A stretch of 47,342 nucleotides of DNA, from assembly GCF_001866655.1 (NCBI RefSeq), contig NZ_MLYR01000100.1:1-47342 (forward strand), read 5' to 3'. A program made the position numbers and the translations under genes. Positions 1 through 7,135 of this stretch are shown piece after piece (the first letter of the stretch is position 1; every line of letters starts with the position of its first letter). The notes under the pieces are model-generated. The model was not told the DNA's origin. It saw nothing but the letters and a program-made list of their open reading frames with translations, and made no database searches. The DNA comes from Bacillus sp. MUM 116 (GTDB taxonomy: Bacteria; Bacillota; Bacilli; Bacillales; Cytobacillaceae).

Positions 1-97
1 TAGTTATACGGGTTGATGAACTTATACGAAAAACAACAATCAATGCGAAAATAGCCTTTGTAAAATAATATTTTTCAACTTTTTCGAGTCCTTTTCA

Positions 98-126
98 TTC
101 ACAAAACTCTGATAATTGTTTATAAT
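98..126 (+). promoter_or_regulatory. sigma-A promoter of citZ
   Basis: TTCACA at 98-103 and TATAAT at 121-126 are separated by exactly 17 bp, which predicts a start near 133 and a leader of about 275 nt before citZ. The leader from about 210 to 400 holds no ORF or hairpin I can defend. Confidence 0.75.
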
Positions 127-131
127 AATTG

Positions 132-147
132 ATGTAAGCGTATCCTT
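132..147 (+). promoter_or_regulatory. candidate cre (CcpA site) at the citZ transcription start
   Basis: ATGTAAGCGTATCCTT matches the cre consensus WTGNAARCGNWWWCAW except near the right end. It overlaps the predicted +1 of the citZ promoter, a position suited to repression. CcpA control of citZ is known in B. subtilis; this site is an inference from sequence. Confidence 0.5.
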
Positions 148-171
148 TTTTACAAATATCTCACATATATG

Positions 172-203
172 ATAAAATACTTTTATAATAATTCATTTAT
201 TAT
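172..203 (+). promoter_or_regulatory. candidate CcpC operator region of citZ
   Basis: ATAA-N7-TTAT, the CcpC dyad, occurs exactly at 172-186. It is followed by a perfect inverted repeat, ATAATAA-N5-TTATTAT, at 185-203. CcpC is the citrate-responsive LysR-type repressor of citZ and citB in Bacillus. The location about 40-70 nt after the predicted start is compatible with repression but untested. Confidence 0.5.
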
Positions 204-409
204 AAAAGGGAAGGCTTTGCTTTTTTCCGAGCAAGCGCTCACTCTGCTTTAATCTATTGGAAATTAAGAGTTGAGTACATAATTTACTGGAAAAAAGCAA
301 CATTTGTTACTTTTTTCATCCAGGATAGCATTTGCTAACTTTATTTTGTGAAAGACATAATAAACAAATGGGTAATGGGGAATTTTAGAAAGCAAAGGAG
401 AGATTTAAG

Positions 410-1528
410 ATGACTGTTACACGTGGACTTGAGGGGATTGTAGCAACAACATCCTCAATCAGCTCAATTATCGATGACACACTAACATATGCTGGTTATG
501 ACATCGATGATTTAGCGCAAAATGCCAGTTTTGAAGAAGTCATTTATTTGTTATGGCATCGTAAATTGCCAACAAAAGAACAATTGGAAGAACTTAAAAA
601 GGAACTTTCTGAGAATGCAGCCCTTCCACAGGAAGTAATTGACCATTTCAAAATGTATCCGATTCAAAAAGTTCATCCAATGGCGGCTCTTCGTTCAGCT
701 GTTTCGCTTTTGGGATTATATGATGACGAAGCGGATGTAATGAATGAAGAAGCGAATTATCGTAAAGCGATTCGCCTCCAGGCTAAAATGCCGTCAATCG
801 TTGCAACATTTGCAAGGATAAGAAAAGGTTTAGAGCCTGTTGCGCCTAGAAAAGATTTAAGTTTTGCAGCGAATTTCCTTTACATGTTAAATGGAAAAGA
901 GCCTAAACCAATTGCGATTGAAGCGATTGATAAAGCTTTAGTATTACATGCAGACCATGAATTAAATGCCTCTACATTTACTGCGCGTGTATGTGTTGCT
1001 ACATTATCAGATGTATACTCCGGTGTAACGGCTGCAATCGGTGCGTTAAAAGGTCCTCTTCATGGCGGCGCCAACGAAGCTGTTATGAAAATGCTAACAG
1101 ACATTGGTACCATTGAAAATGTTGAACCATATATTCGTGGGAAACTGGAGAAAAAAGAAAAAATCATGGGCTTTGGCCACAGAGTATACCGCCAGGGTGA
1201 TCCTCGTGCAAAACATTTAAGGGAAATGTCTAAAAAATTAACTGAACTTACAGGTGAACCATTCTGGTATGACATGTCTGTTAAAATCGAAGGCATTGTA
1301 ACAGGCGAAAAGAAGTTACCACCAAATGTTGACTTCTATTCTGCATCTGTCTACCATAGCCTGGGAATTGATCATGATTTATTTACACCAATTTTTGCTG
1401 TCAGCCGCGTTTCCGGATGGCTTGCCCATATTCTTGAGCAATATGAGAACAACCGCTTAATCCGTCCTCGTGCTGAATATACTGGCCCAGGAATGCAAAA
1501 ATACATTCCAATTGACCAAAGAGGATAA
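410..1528 (+). CDS. citZ: citrate synthase II (CitZ)
   Basis: Condenses oxaloacetate and acetyl-CoA to citrate, the entry step of the TCA cycle, in the cytoplasm. The 372-residue length fits bacterial type I citrate synthases. The catalytic triad is visible: His218 in HGGANE, His257 in the FGHRVY signature and Asp308 in NVDFYSA. The ATG at 410 follows an AAAGGAGAG ribosome binding site at a good distance and gives the expected N-terminus. It is first in citZ-icd-mdh, the B. subtilis order, and its promoter region carries candidate CcpA and CcpC sites. A hairpin without a U-tract separates it from icd, so partial read-through into icd is likely. Confidence 0.98.
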   Translation: MTVTRGLEGIVATTSSISSIIDDTLTYAGYDIDDLAQNASFEEVIYLLWHRKLPTKEQLEELKKELSENAALPQEVIDHFKMYPIQKVHPMAALRSAVSLLGLYDDEADVMNEEANYRKAIRLQAKMPSIVATFARIRKGLEPVAPRKDLSFAANFLYMLNGKEPKPIAIEAIDKALVLHADHELNASTFTARVCVATLSDVYSGVTAAIGALKGPLHGGANEAVMKMLTDIGTIENVEPYIRGKLEKKEKIMGFGHRVYRQGDPRAKHLREMSKKLTELTGEPFWYDMSVKIEGIVTGEKKLPPNVDFYSASVYHSLGIDHDLFTPIFAVSRVSGWLAHILEQYENNRLIRPRAEYTGPGMQKYIPIDQRG

Positions 1529-1575
1529 TTTTATTTTACTTTTTGCTCAAAAATTGATGTAATAGGATTGTATGA

Positions 1576-1603
1576 AAAGGTTAGGGATTACTCTCTAACC
1601 TTT
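1576..1603 (+). other. hairpin between citZ and icd
   Basis: AAAGGTTAG at 1576-1584 and CTAACCTTT at 1595-1603 form a perfect 9-bp stem with a 10-nt loop. There is no U-run after it, so it is more likely an RNA stabiliser or partial attenuator than an efficient terminator. Confidence 0.55.
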
Positions 1604-1671
1604 GATTCGGTCCTGAAATATAGGTGAAAAATTTTTACCGGATGATTTTACATACTAGGAGGAGAACATAC

Positions 1672-2940
1672 ATGCAAGGCGAAAAAATCACAGTTCAAGA
1701 TGGAGTATTAAATGTTCCAAACAATCCAATTGTTCCATTTATTGAAGGAGACGGTACTGGTCCTGATATTTGGGCAGCTTCTTATCGAGTACTAGATGCA
1801 GCAGTAGAAAAAGCCTATAAAGGCGAAAAAAAGATTGTGTGGAAAGAAGTTTTAGCAGGAGAAAAAGCATTCAACCAAACAGGAGAATGGCTGCCTTCAG
1901 AAACTCTTGATGTTATCAACGAATACTTAATTGCCATTAAAGGCCCATTAACAACACCTGTTGGCGGCGGAATTCGTTCATTAAACGTTGCACTTCGCCA
2001 GGAATTAGATTTATTTGTATGCTTACGTCCAGTAAGATGGTTTGAAGGTGTTCCTTCTCCAGTAAAACGTCCTCAAGATACTGACATGGTTATTTTCCGT
2101 GAAAACACAGAAGATATTTATGCAGGTATTGAGTACGCAAAAGGTTCTGAAGAAGTTAAGAAAGTAATTGAATTCCTTCAAAATGAAATGGGTGTTAAGA
2201 AAATCAGATTCCCTGAAACTTCAGGTATCGGAATTAAGCCAATTTCTGAAGAAGGAACAAAACGTCTTGTTCGTGCAGCCCTTAATTATACTATTAAAGA
2301 AGGCCGTAAATCTCTAACAATTGTGCACAAAGGTAATATCATGAAATTTACTGAAGGCGCATTTAAAAACTGGGGTTATGAAGTGGCTGAAAAAGAATTC
2401 GGCGATAAAGTCTTTACTTGGGTACAATATGACCGCATTAAAGAAGAACAAGGTACAGATGCAGCTAATAAAGCACAAGCTGATGCTGAAGCTGCAGGTA
2501 AAATTATTGTTAAAGATGCGATTGCTGATATCTTCTTACAACAAATTCTAACTCGTCCTAAAGAATTTGATGTTGTTGCAACAATGAACCTTAACGGAGA
2601 TTACATCTCTGATGCGCTTGCAGCACAAGTTGGCGGTATTGGAATTGCTCCTGGAGCAAACATTAACTATGTAACTGGCCATGCTATTTTTGAAGCAACA
2701 CATGGTACTGCACCAAAATATGCAGGTCTTGATAAAGTGAATCCTTCTTCCGTTATCCTTTCTGGTGTTCTTATGCTAGAACATTTAGGTTGGAATGAAG
2801 CAGCGAAAATGATTACAAAATCAATGGAAAAATCCATTGCTTCTAAAGTTGTAACTTATGATTTCGCCCGCTTAATGGACGGAGCAACAGAAGTGAAAAC
2901 ATCTGAATTTGCTGATGAATTAATCAAAAATATGGAATAA
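1672..2940 (+). CDS. icd: isocitrate dehydrogenase, NADP-dependent (Icd)
   Basis: Oxidatively decarboxylates isocitrate to 2-oxoglutarate with NADP. 422 residues, close to the 423 of B. subtilis Icd. The substrate-binding segment IRSLNVALRQ is present with its serine, followed by the dehydrogenase signature starting NLNGDYISDALAAQ and the cofactor segment HGTAPKYAG. An upstream GTG at 1624 is in frame, but the ATG at 1672 has a strong AGGAGGAG ribosome binding site at 1657-1664 and yields the conserved start MQGEKI, so it was chosen. It sits between citZ and mdh and is probably cotranscribed with both. Confidence 0.97.
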   Translation: MQGEKITVQDGVLNVPNNPIVPFIEGDGTGPDIWAASYRVLDAAVEKAYKGEKKIVWKEVLAGEKAFNQTGEWLPSETLDVINEYLIAIKGPLTTPVGGGIRSLNVALRQELDLFVCLRPVRWFEGVPSPVKRPQDTDMVIFRENTEDIYAGIEYAKGSEEVKKVIEFLQNEMGVKKIRFPETSGIGIKPISEEGTKRLVRAALNYTIKEGRKSLTIVHKGNIMKFTEGAFKNWGYEVAEKEFGDKVFTWVQYDRIKEEQGTDAANKAQADAEAAGKIIVKDAIADIFLQQILTRPKEFDVVATMNLNGDYISDALAAQVGGIGIAPGANINYVTGHAIFEATHGTAPKYAGLDKVNPSSVILSGVLMLEHLGWNEAAKMITKSMEKSIASKVVTYDFARLMDGATEVKTSEFADELIKNME

Positions 2941-2999
2941 GAAAAGCAAAGGTGCCTTTTTACGGGTCTTATGCTTAGCGGTATTTAAGTTATTCACAA

Positions 3000-3020
3000 G
3001 GGCTGTTTTTAAAGCAGCCC
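3000..3020 (+). terminator. hairpin after icd
   Basis: GGGCTG at 3000-3005 pairs with CAGCCC at 3015-3020. The following sequence is T-rich but interrupted (CTGTTGTTTATT), so it is probably a weak terminator within the citZ-icd-mdh cluster. Confidence 0.5.
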
Positions 3021-3070
3021 CTGTTGTTTATTATATTATTAATAATTTACGATAAAAGGGGAGAGTCGAA

Positions 3071-4009
3071 ATGTCATTAAAACGCAAAAAGGTTTCTGTA
3101 ATTGGCAGTGGTTTTACTGGTGCAACAACAGCATTTTTATTAGCACAAAAAGAACTGGGAGATGTAGTTCTGGTTGATATTCCACAAATGGAAAACCCTA
3201 CAAAAGGGAAAGCGTTAGACATGCTTGAAGCAAGCCCTGTTCAAGGATTCGATTCAAATATTATCGGTACTTCCAACTACGAAGATACTCGTGATTCCGA
3301 TATCGTTGTTATTACTGCTGGTATTGCCCGTAAACCAGGCATGAGCCGTGATGACTTAGTACAGACAAACCAAAAAGTTATGAAAAGTGTTACACAAGAG
3401 ATTGTTAAGTATTCTCCAAACTGTACAATCGTTGTGTTAACTAACCCTGTTGATGCAATGACATACACAGTATTCAAAGAATCAGGTTTTCCTAAAAACC
3501 GCGTAATTGGTCAATCAGGTGTTCTTGATACTGCTCGTTTCCGTACATTTGTTGCTCAAGAATTAAACCTTTCAGTTAAAGATATTACAGGCTTTGTTTT
3601 GGGAGGACATGGGGATGACATGGTTCCATTAGTTCGTTATTCCTATGCAGGCGGTATCCCTCTTGAAACATTAATTCCAAAGGAACGTTTGGAAGCAATC
3701 GTTGAACGCACAAGAAAAGGCGGCGGAGAAATCGTTAACCTTCTTGGAAACGGCAGCGCATACTACGCACCTGCAGCATCTTTAGTAGAAATGTGTGAAG
3801 CAATTCTTAAAGACCAACGCCGCGTCATTCCATCAATTGCTTATCTTGAAGGTGAATTTGGCTATGACGGTATTTACCTTGGCGTACCAACCATTCTTGG
3901 TGCAAATGGTATTGAAAAAGTTATCGAGCTTGAATTAACTGCTGAAGAAAAAGCAGCATTAGACAAATCTGCTGAATCTGTTCGCAATGTAATGGCGGTT
4001 TTAGTATAA
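3071..4009 (+). CDS. mdh: malate dehydrogenase (Mdh)
   Basis: Interconverts malate and oxaloacetate with NAD. 312 residues, the usual size for the LDH-like MDH of Bacillus. The N-terminal Rossmann motif GSGFTG is followed by the VLVDIPQ strand that ends in the NAD-binding acidic residue. Conserved LTNPVDAMTY and the catalytic-histidine segment GGHGDDMVP are present. The ATG at 3071 follows AAAGGGGAGAG. It is the last gene of the TCA cluster, closed by a strong terminator at 4020-4048. Confidence 0.98.
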   Translation: MSLKRKKVSVIGSGFTGATTAFLLAQKELGDVVLVDIPQMENPTKGKALDMLEASPVQGFDSNIIGTSNYEDTRDSDIVVITAGIARKPGMSRDDLVQTNQKVMKSVTQEIVKYSPNCTIVVLTNPVDAMTYTVFKESGFPKNRVIGQSGVLDTARFRTFVAQELNLSVKDITGFVLGGHGDDMVPLVRYSYAGGIPLETLIPKERLEAIVERTRKGGGEIVNLLGNGSAYYAPAASLVEMCEAILKDQRRVIPSIAYLEGEFGYDGIYLGVPTILGANGIEKVIELELTAEEKAALDKSAESVRNVMAVLV

Positions 4010-4019
4010 TAAAAGAAAG

Positions 4020-4048
4020 AATTCGGGGTAATAGCCCCGAATTTTTTT
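4020..4048 (+). terminator. rho-independent terminator of citZ-icd-mdh
   Basis: AATTCGGGG and CCCCGAATT form a 9-bp stem with a 6-nt loop, directly followed by seven T residues. Confidence 0.93.
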
Positions 4049-4089
4049 AAAATTATTTTTGAAACCGTTTACATATAGGGGGAGATGGA

Positions 4090-4566
4090 ATGCTTTTAGG
4101 AAAAAAGAGAAAACTGGGCAGAAAAATTAAAGAAATGACGGTTGGAGAAAAATTATCAATCACAGAAAAAATTGAAGATAGAGACCTTCTACTTTTTTTA
4201 GGATTAACGGATGATGCCAATCCCCTCTATATTCAGCACGACTATGCCTCACAAACTCCGTTTAAAAGACCAATTGTCCCGGCTATTATGTTGGCAGGAA
4301 TTCTTACTTCCGCAATTTCGAAATATTTACCAGGCCCGGGTAGCCATATTTTAAGTCAGGAAATTGAGTTTCCTAATCCTGTTTATCATTATGGTACCGT
4401 TCATTTTTTATTTGAGGTAATCGAAGTGGACTATTCAAATCATTTTGTTATGATTCAAGTTTTGGGGCACGACGAAAAAGATGACTTGGTCGTTCAAGGG
4501 AAAGTAAAAGTATGTCCGCCATACCCGCTCGAAGGTTTGGATGGAAAAGCTTTAGAAAACTTTTAA
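4090..4566 (+). CDS. MaoC-like hot-dog domain protein
   Basis: 158 residues of the single hot-dog MaoC / R-specific enoyl-CoA hydratase type. The hydratase segment reads LTDDANPLYIQHDYAS (residues 39-54), followed by RPIVPAIMLAGI, which resembles PhaJ-like proteins. The catalytic Asp is kept (Asp42), but the His of the usual D-x-N-P-L-H motif is Tyr47, with a His three residues later (His50). Hydratase activity is therefore uncertain, and acyl-CoA or acyl-ACP binding without catalysis is possible. The ATG at 4090 follows AGGGGGAGA. The gene is monocistronic, bounded by terminators at 4020-4048 and 4572-4609. Position between mdh and phoP is, from memory, shared by some other Bacillus species. 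Confidence 0.82.
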   Translation: MLLGKKRKLGRKIKEMTVGEKLSITEKIEDRDLLLFLGLTDDANPLYIQHDYASQTPFKRPIVPAIMLAGILTSAISKYLPGPGSHILSQEIEFPNPVYHYGTVHFLFEVIEVDYSNHFVMIQVLGHDEKDDLVVQGKVKVCPPYPLEGLDGKALENF

Positions 4567-4571
4567 TAGGA

Positions 4572-4609
4572 AAGAAAAGGAATGTATTCGATACATTCCT
4601 TTTTCTTTT
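4572..4609 (+). terminator. rho-independent terminator after the MaoC-like gene
   Basis: GGAATGTAT and ATACATTCC form a 9-bp stem around the loop TCG, extended by AAAGAAAA against TTTTTCTTT. A T-rich tail follows. Confidence 0.93.
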
Positions 4610-4725
4610 ATTTGGAATAATAGGTTATAGCAAGGTATTTCATTAAAAATTATATTATAATGAAAAAGGGGAACTTGGATTAGAAAATTAAATAGGGGCT
4701 AATTCATAAAAAAGCGGAGGAACCT

Positions 4726-5439
4726 ATGAAAAATAAAGTACTTGTTGTGGATGATGAACAATCAATCGTAACCTTGCTCCAATATAATTTTGAGCAGGCT
4801 GGATTTGATTGTCTAACAGCAATGGATGGTGAAGAGGGAAAAAGATTAGCGGAAACAGAGTCTCCTGACATCATCGTTTTAGATCTTATGCTGCCCAAAT
4901 TGGATGGAATAGATGTTTGTAAGCAGCTTCGCCAAAACAAAGTCATGACCCCTATTCTAATGTTAACGGCAAAAGATGATGAATTTGATAAAATCTTAGG
5001 CCTTGAATTGGGTGCAGATGACTATATGATTAAGCCCTTTAGTCCGAGAGAAGTGATTGCGAGAGTAAAAGCAATTCTCAGAAGGACTCAAATGCAATCC
5101 GAACAAATTGAAAATACGAAAGATATTGAGCAAATTGTTATTGGGGATTTAATAATTTATGCTGAAAAACATGAAGCATATTTTCGGGGGGAGCTATTAG
5201 AGCTTACATTAAAAGAATTTGAACTTCTGCTGCATTTGGCGCAAAATAATGGACGAGTTCTTACTCGGGATCAATTACTAAGTGCCGTTTGGAATTATGA
5301 TTTTGCAGGTGATACAAGGATTGTCGATGTCCATATATCACATTTAAGAGAAAAAATTGAAGATGATACGAAGAAGCCAATGTATATCAAAACAATTCGT
5401 GGGCTTGGCTATAAAATGGAAGGGCCAAAAGGAGAATGA
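4726..5439 (+). CDS. phoP: response regulator PhoP of the phosphate regulon
   Basis: OmpR/PhoB-family response regulator of 237 residues. The receiver domain (about 1-120) has the acidic pair Asp9-Asp10, phosphoacceptor Asp53 in VLDLMLPK and the conserved Lys in MIKPF. The C-terminal winged helix (about 135-232) contains LTLKEFELLLHL, TRDQLLSAVW and the wing segment TIRGLGYKM. Phosphorylated PhoP binds TTAACA-like direct repeats. The ATG at 4726 follows GCGGAGGAACC. A TATAAT at 4656-4661 is the only promoter element I can place upstream. The stop overlaps the start of phoR by 4 nt, implying translational coupling. Confidence 0.97.
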   Translation: MKNKVLVVDDEQSIVTLLQYNFEQAGFDCLTAMDGEEGKRLAETESPDIIVLDLMLPKLDGIDVCKQLRQNKVMTPILMLTAKDDEFDKILGLELGADDYMIKPFSPREVIARVKAILRRTQMQSEQIENTKDIEQIVIGDLIIYAEKHEAYFRGELLELTLKEFELLLHLAQNNGRVLTRDQLLSAVWNYDFAGDTRIVDVHISHLREKIEDDTKKPMYIKTIRGLGYKMEGPKGE

Positions 5440-6860
5440 CTAAATTCCGTACAAGACTTCTAATCTCACTTTTTGCCATCATCGTTATGGTCTTGGCCGG
5501 ATTAGTAATATTGGTTGGTCAGGTATTAAAAGGGTATTATTCTCATTCATTTTATGAGCTAAATCAGGAATATGGACAAATAGGGTGGATTTTATTAATT
5601 ACCTTGGGAGTCTTCTTAATAGTCATTCTTTTTCTTGGATCTATCATTACGGTAAAATACACGAAACCAATTGAAACTGCTACACAAGTAGCGATGGAAC
5701 TTGCAAAAGGGAATTACCGGGCAAGAACCACCGTTGACGGGTTAAATGATGCTGGAATGCTGAACAAATCGATCAATATCCTGGCAAAAAACATCGAAGA
5801 AATGGTTAAAGCCCAGGAAATTCAGCAGGATCGTTTGACGGCTTTAATTGAAAACATTGGCGCGGGATTAATGTTAATTGACAGCCGCGGCTATGTTAAT
5901 TTGATTAATCGTGGCTATAGTGAATTATTTCATGTTAATCCCGCCGATTATTTATTTAAACAATATTATGAAGTGGTAGGTTATGAAGAAATCTGTAATT
6001 TAGTTACTGAGGTTTTCAAGACAGAGCAAAAGGTTAGAAAACAAATGCTGCTGCCATTATTTATTGAAAGAAAGTATTTTGATGTCTATGGGGTGCCAAT
6101 CATTGGAAAAAACAATGCTTGGAAAGGCATCTTACTTGCTTTTCACGATATAACGGAAATGAAGAAACTGGAGCAAATGCGCAAAGACTTTGTTGCCAAC
6201 GTATCGCATGAACTAAAAACACCGGTTACATCAATCAAAGGGTTTACCGAAACGCTTTTAGATGGTGCGATGAATAATCCTGAAACATTAAAGGCTTTCC
6301 TTTCGATTATTTTAAAAGAAAGTGACAGGCTTCAAACCTTGATACAAGATTTACTGGACTTGTCTAAAATCGAGCAGCAAGAATTCAAATTAACTTTGCA
6401 GGAAGTGGATTTGATTTTATTATTGAATGAAGTGATTACAATGCTGAAAGGGAAAGCTCAAGAAAAGAAAATTAAGATTGATATTTATCAAAATCAGGAA
6501 CAGGTAATTATTGAGGGGGATGCGAATCGATTAAAGCAAGTATTTATCAATTTGATTGCGAACGCGATTACTTACACACCTCCTGATGGAGAGGTTAAGG
6601 TTATTTTACTTGAACATGGAAACAGTGTTCGAATCCATGTGAAGGACTCGGGGGTAGGGATTGAAAAAGAGGAAATTCCTCGGATATTTGAGCGCTTTTA
6701 CCGGGTAGACCGGGCTCGAAGCAGGAATTCCGGCGGCACTGGTCTTGGTTTGGCTATCGTGAAGCATCTGGTAGAGGCACACCATGGAACAATTAGTGTT
6801 AGAAGTAATGTAGGTGAAGGCAGTGAATTTATTATTGAATTGAATAAACAGTTGAAATAA
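5436..6860 (+). CDS. phoR: phosphate sensor histidine kinase PhoR with minimal extracytoplasmic loop
   Basis: 474 residues, about 100 shorter than B. subtilis PhoR (579). TM1 is about 8-31, the external segment only about 19 residues (32-50), and TM2 about 51-73. HAMP (about 74-122) and PAS (about 130-245) follow. The HisKA phosphoacceptor is His258 in NVSHELKTP. The HATPase domain has the N box (LIANAITYT), DSGVGI, FERFYR and GGTGLGLAIV. The PDC-like sensor fold of the B. subtilis protein is missing, yet the frame is intact and the cytoplasmic part complete. The ATG overlaps phoP by 4 nt. It phosphorylates PhoP under phosphate limitation, presumably sensing through the cytoplasmic PAS and membrane regions. 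Confidence 0.95.
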   Translation: MTKFRTRLLISLFAIIVMVLAGLVILVGQVLKGYYSHSFYELNQEYGQIGWILLITLGVFLIVILFLGSIITVKYTKPIETATQVAMELAKGNYRARTTVDGLNDAGMLNKSINILAKNIEEMVKAQEIQQDRLTALIENIGAGLMLIDSRGYVNLINRGYSELFHVNPADYLFKQYYEVVGYEEICNLVTEVFKTEQKVRKQMLLPLFIERKYFDVYGVPIIGKNNAWKGILLAFHDITEMKKLEQMRKDFVANVSHELKTPVTSIKGFTETLLDGAMNNPETLKAFLSIILKESDRLQTLIQDLLDLSKIEQQEFKLTLQEVDLILLLNEVITMLKGKAQEKKIKIDIYQNQEQVIIEGDANRLKQVFINLIANAITYTPPDGEVKVILLEHGNSVRIHVKDSGVGIEKEEIPRIFERFYRVDRARSRNSGGTGLGLAIVKHLVEAHHGTISVRSNVGEGSEFIIELNKQLK

Positions 6861-6885
6861 CCTTGGATGGACAGGCATGGATAAA

Positions 6886-6924
6886 TTTACATAAACTTAA
6901 TATTTTCTACATATTTAGTTAACA
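6886..6924 (+). promoter_or_regulatory. candidate PhoP-box array, four hexamers on an 11-bp pitch
   Basis: TTTACA (6886-6891), TTAATA (6897-6902), TACATA (6908-6913) and TTAACA (6919-6924) are each separated by exactly 5 bp. Three fit the PhoP consensus TT(A/C/T)A(C/T)A; the third is degenerate. A -10-like TAAGAT follows at 6934-6939, placing the boxes at about -60 to -22, the arrangement known for PhoP-activated promoters in B. subtilis. Function is inferred. Confidence 0.55.
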
Positions 6925-6945
6925 TTGTAGTTTTAAGATAGTAAC

Positions 6946-7014
6946 TGCAAGCCCCCAAGTCCAAGGAACCTATAAAAGGTGAAAGCTCCCCCGCTTTCAC
7001 CTTTTTATTTTTTT
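6946..7014 (+). ncRNA. candidate PhoP-controlled small RNA between phoR and polA
   Basis: A transcript starting about 7 nt after TAAGAT (6934-6939) would end at the terminator at 6974-7014, giving roughly 70 nt. It has no ORF with a ribosome binding site. It carries CCCCC in a probably unpaired stretch (6952-6956) and UCCCCC as the loop of the terminator hairpin (6987-6992), resembling the C-rich anti-Shine-Dalgarno motifs of Firmicutes trans-acting sRNAs. The alternative is that this is only the 3' end of the phoPR transcript. Confidence 0.4.
6974..7014 (+). terminator. rho-independent terminator downstream of phoR
   Basis: AAAAGGTGAAAGC (6974-6986) pairs perfectly with GCTTTCACCTTTT (6993-7005) around the loop TCCCCC. 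A long T-rich tail follows. It lies 113 nt after the phoR stop codon. Confidence 0.95.
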
Positions 7015-7135
7015 CACGATATCTTGGAAATTTTCTTTTCATTTTCCACTCATGTTAGAATAGTAAAAGGAACAGAGCGTCATTTGGTTAATGAAAAATA
7101 CATAATCTATTTAGAGTAACAGAGGAGGCTTCGTG

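Noticed and set aside
1624..1671. N-terminal extension of icd from GTG 1624
   Set aside because: No ribosome binding site, non-conserved residues, and a strong AGGAGGAG precedes ATG 1672.
5530..5590. Possible frameshift or sequencing gap explaining the short PhoR
   Set aside because: The frame runs smoothly from TM1 through a short polar loop to TM2 and I see no remnant of a sensor domain in the other frames; a real lineage-specific loss is simpler.
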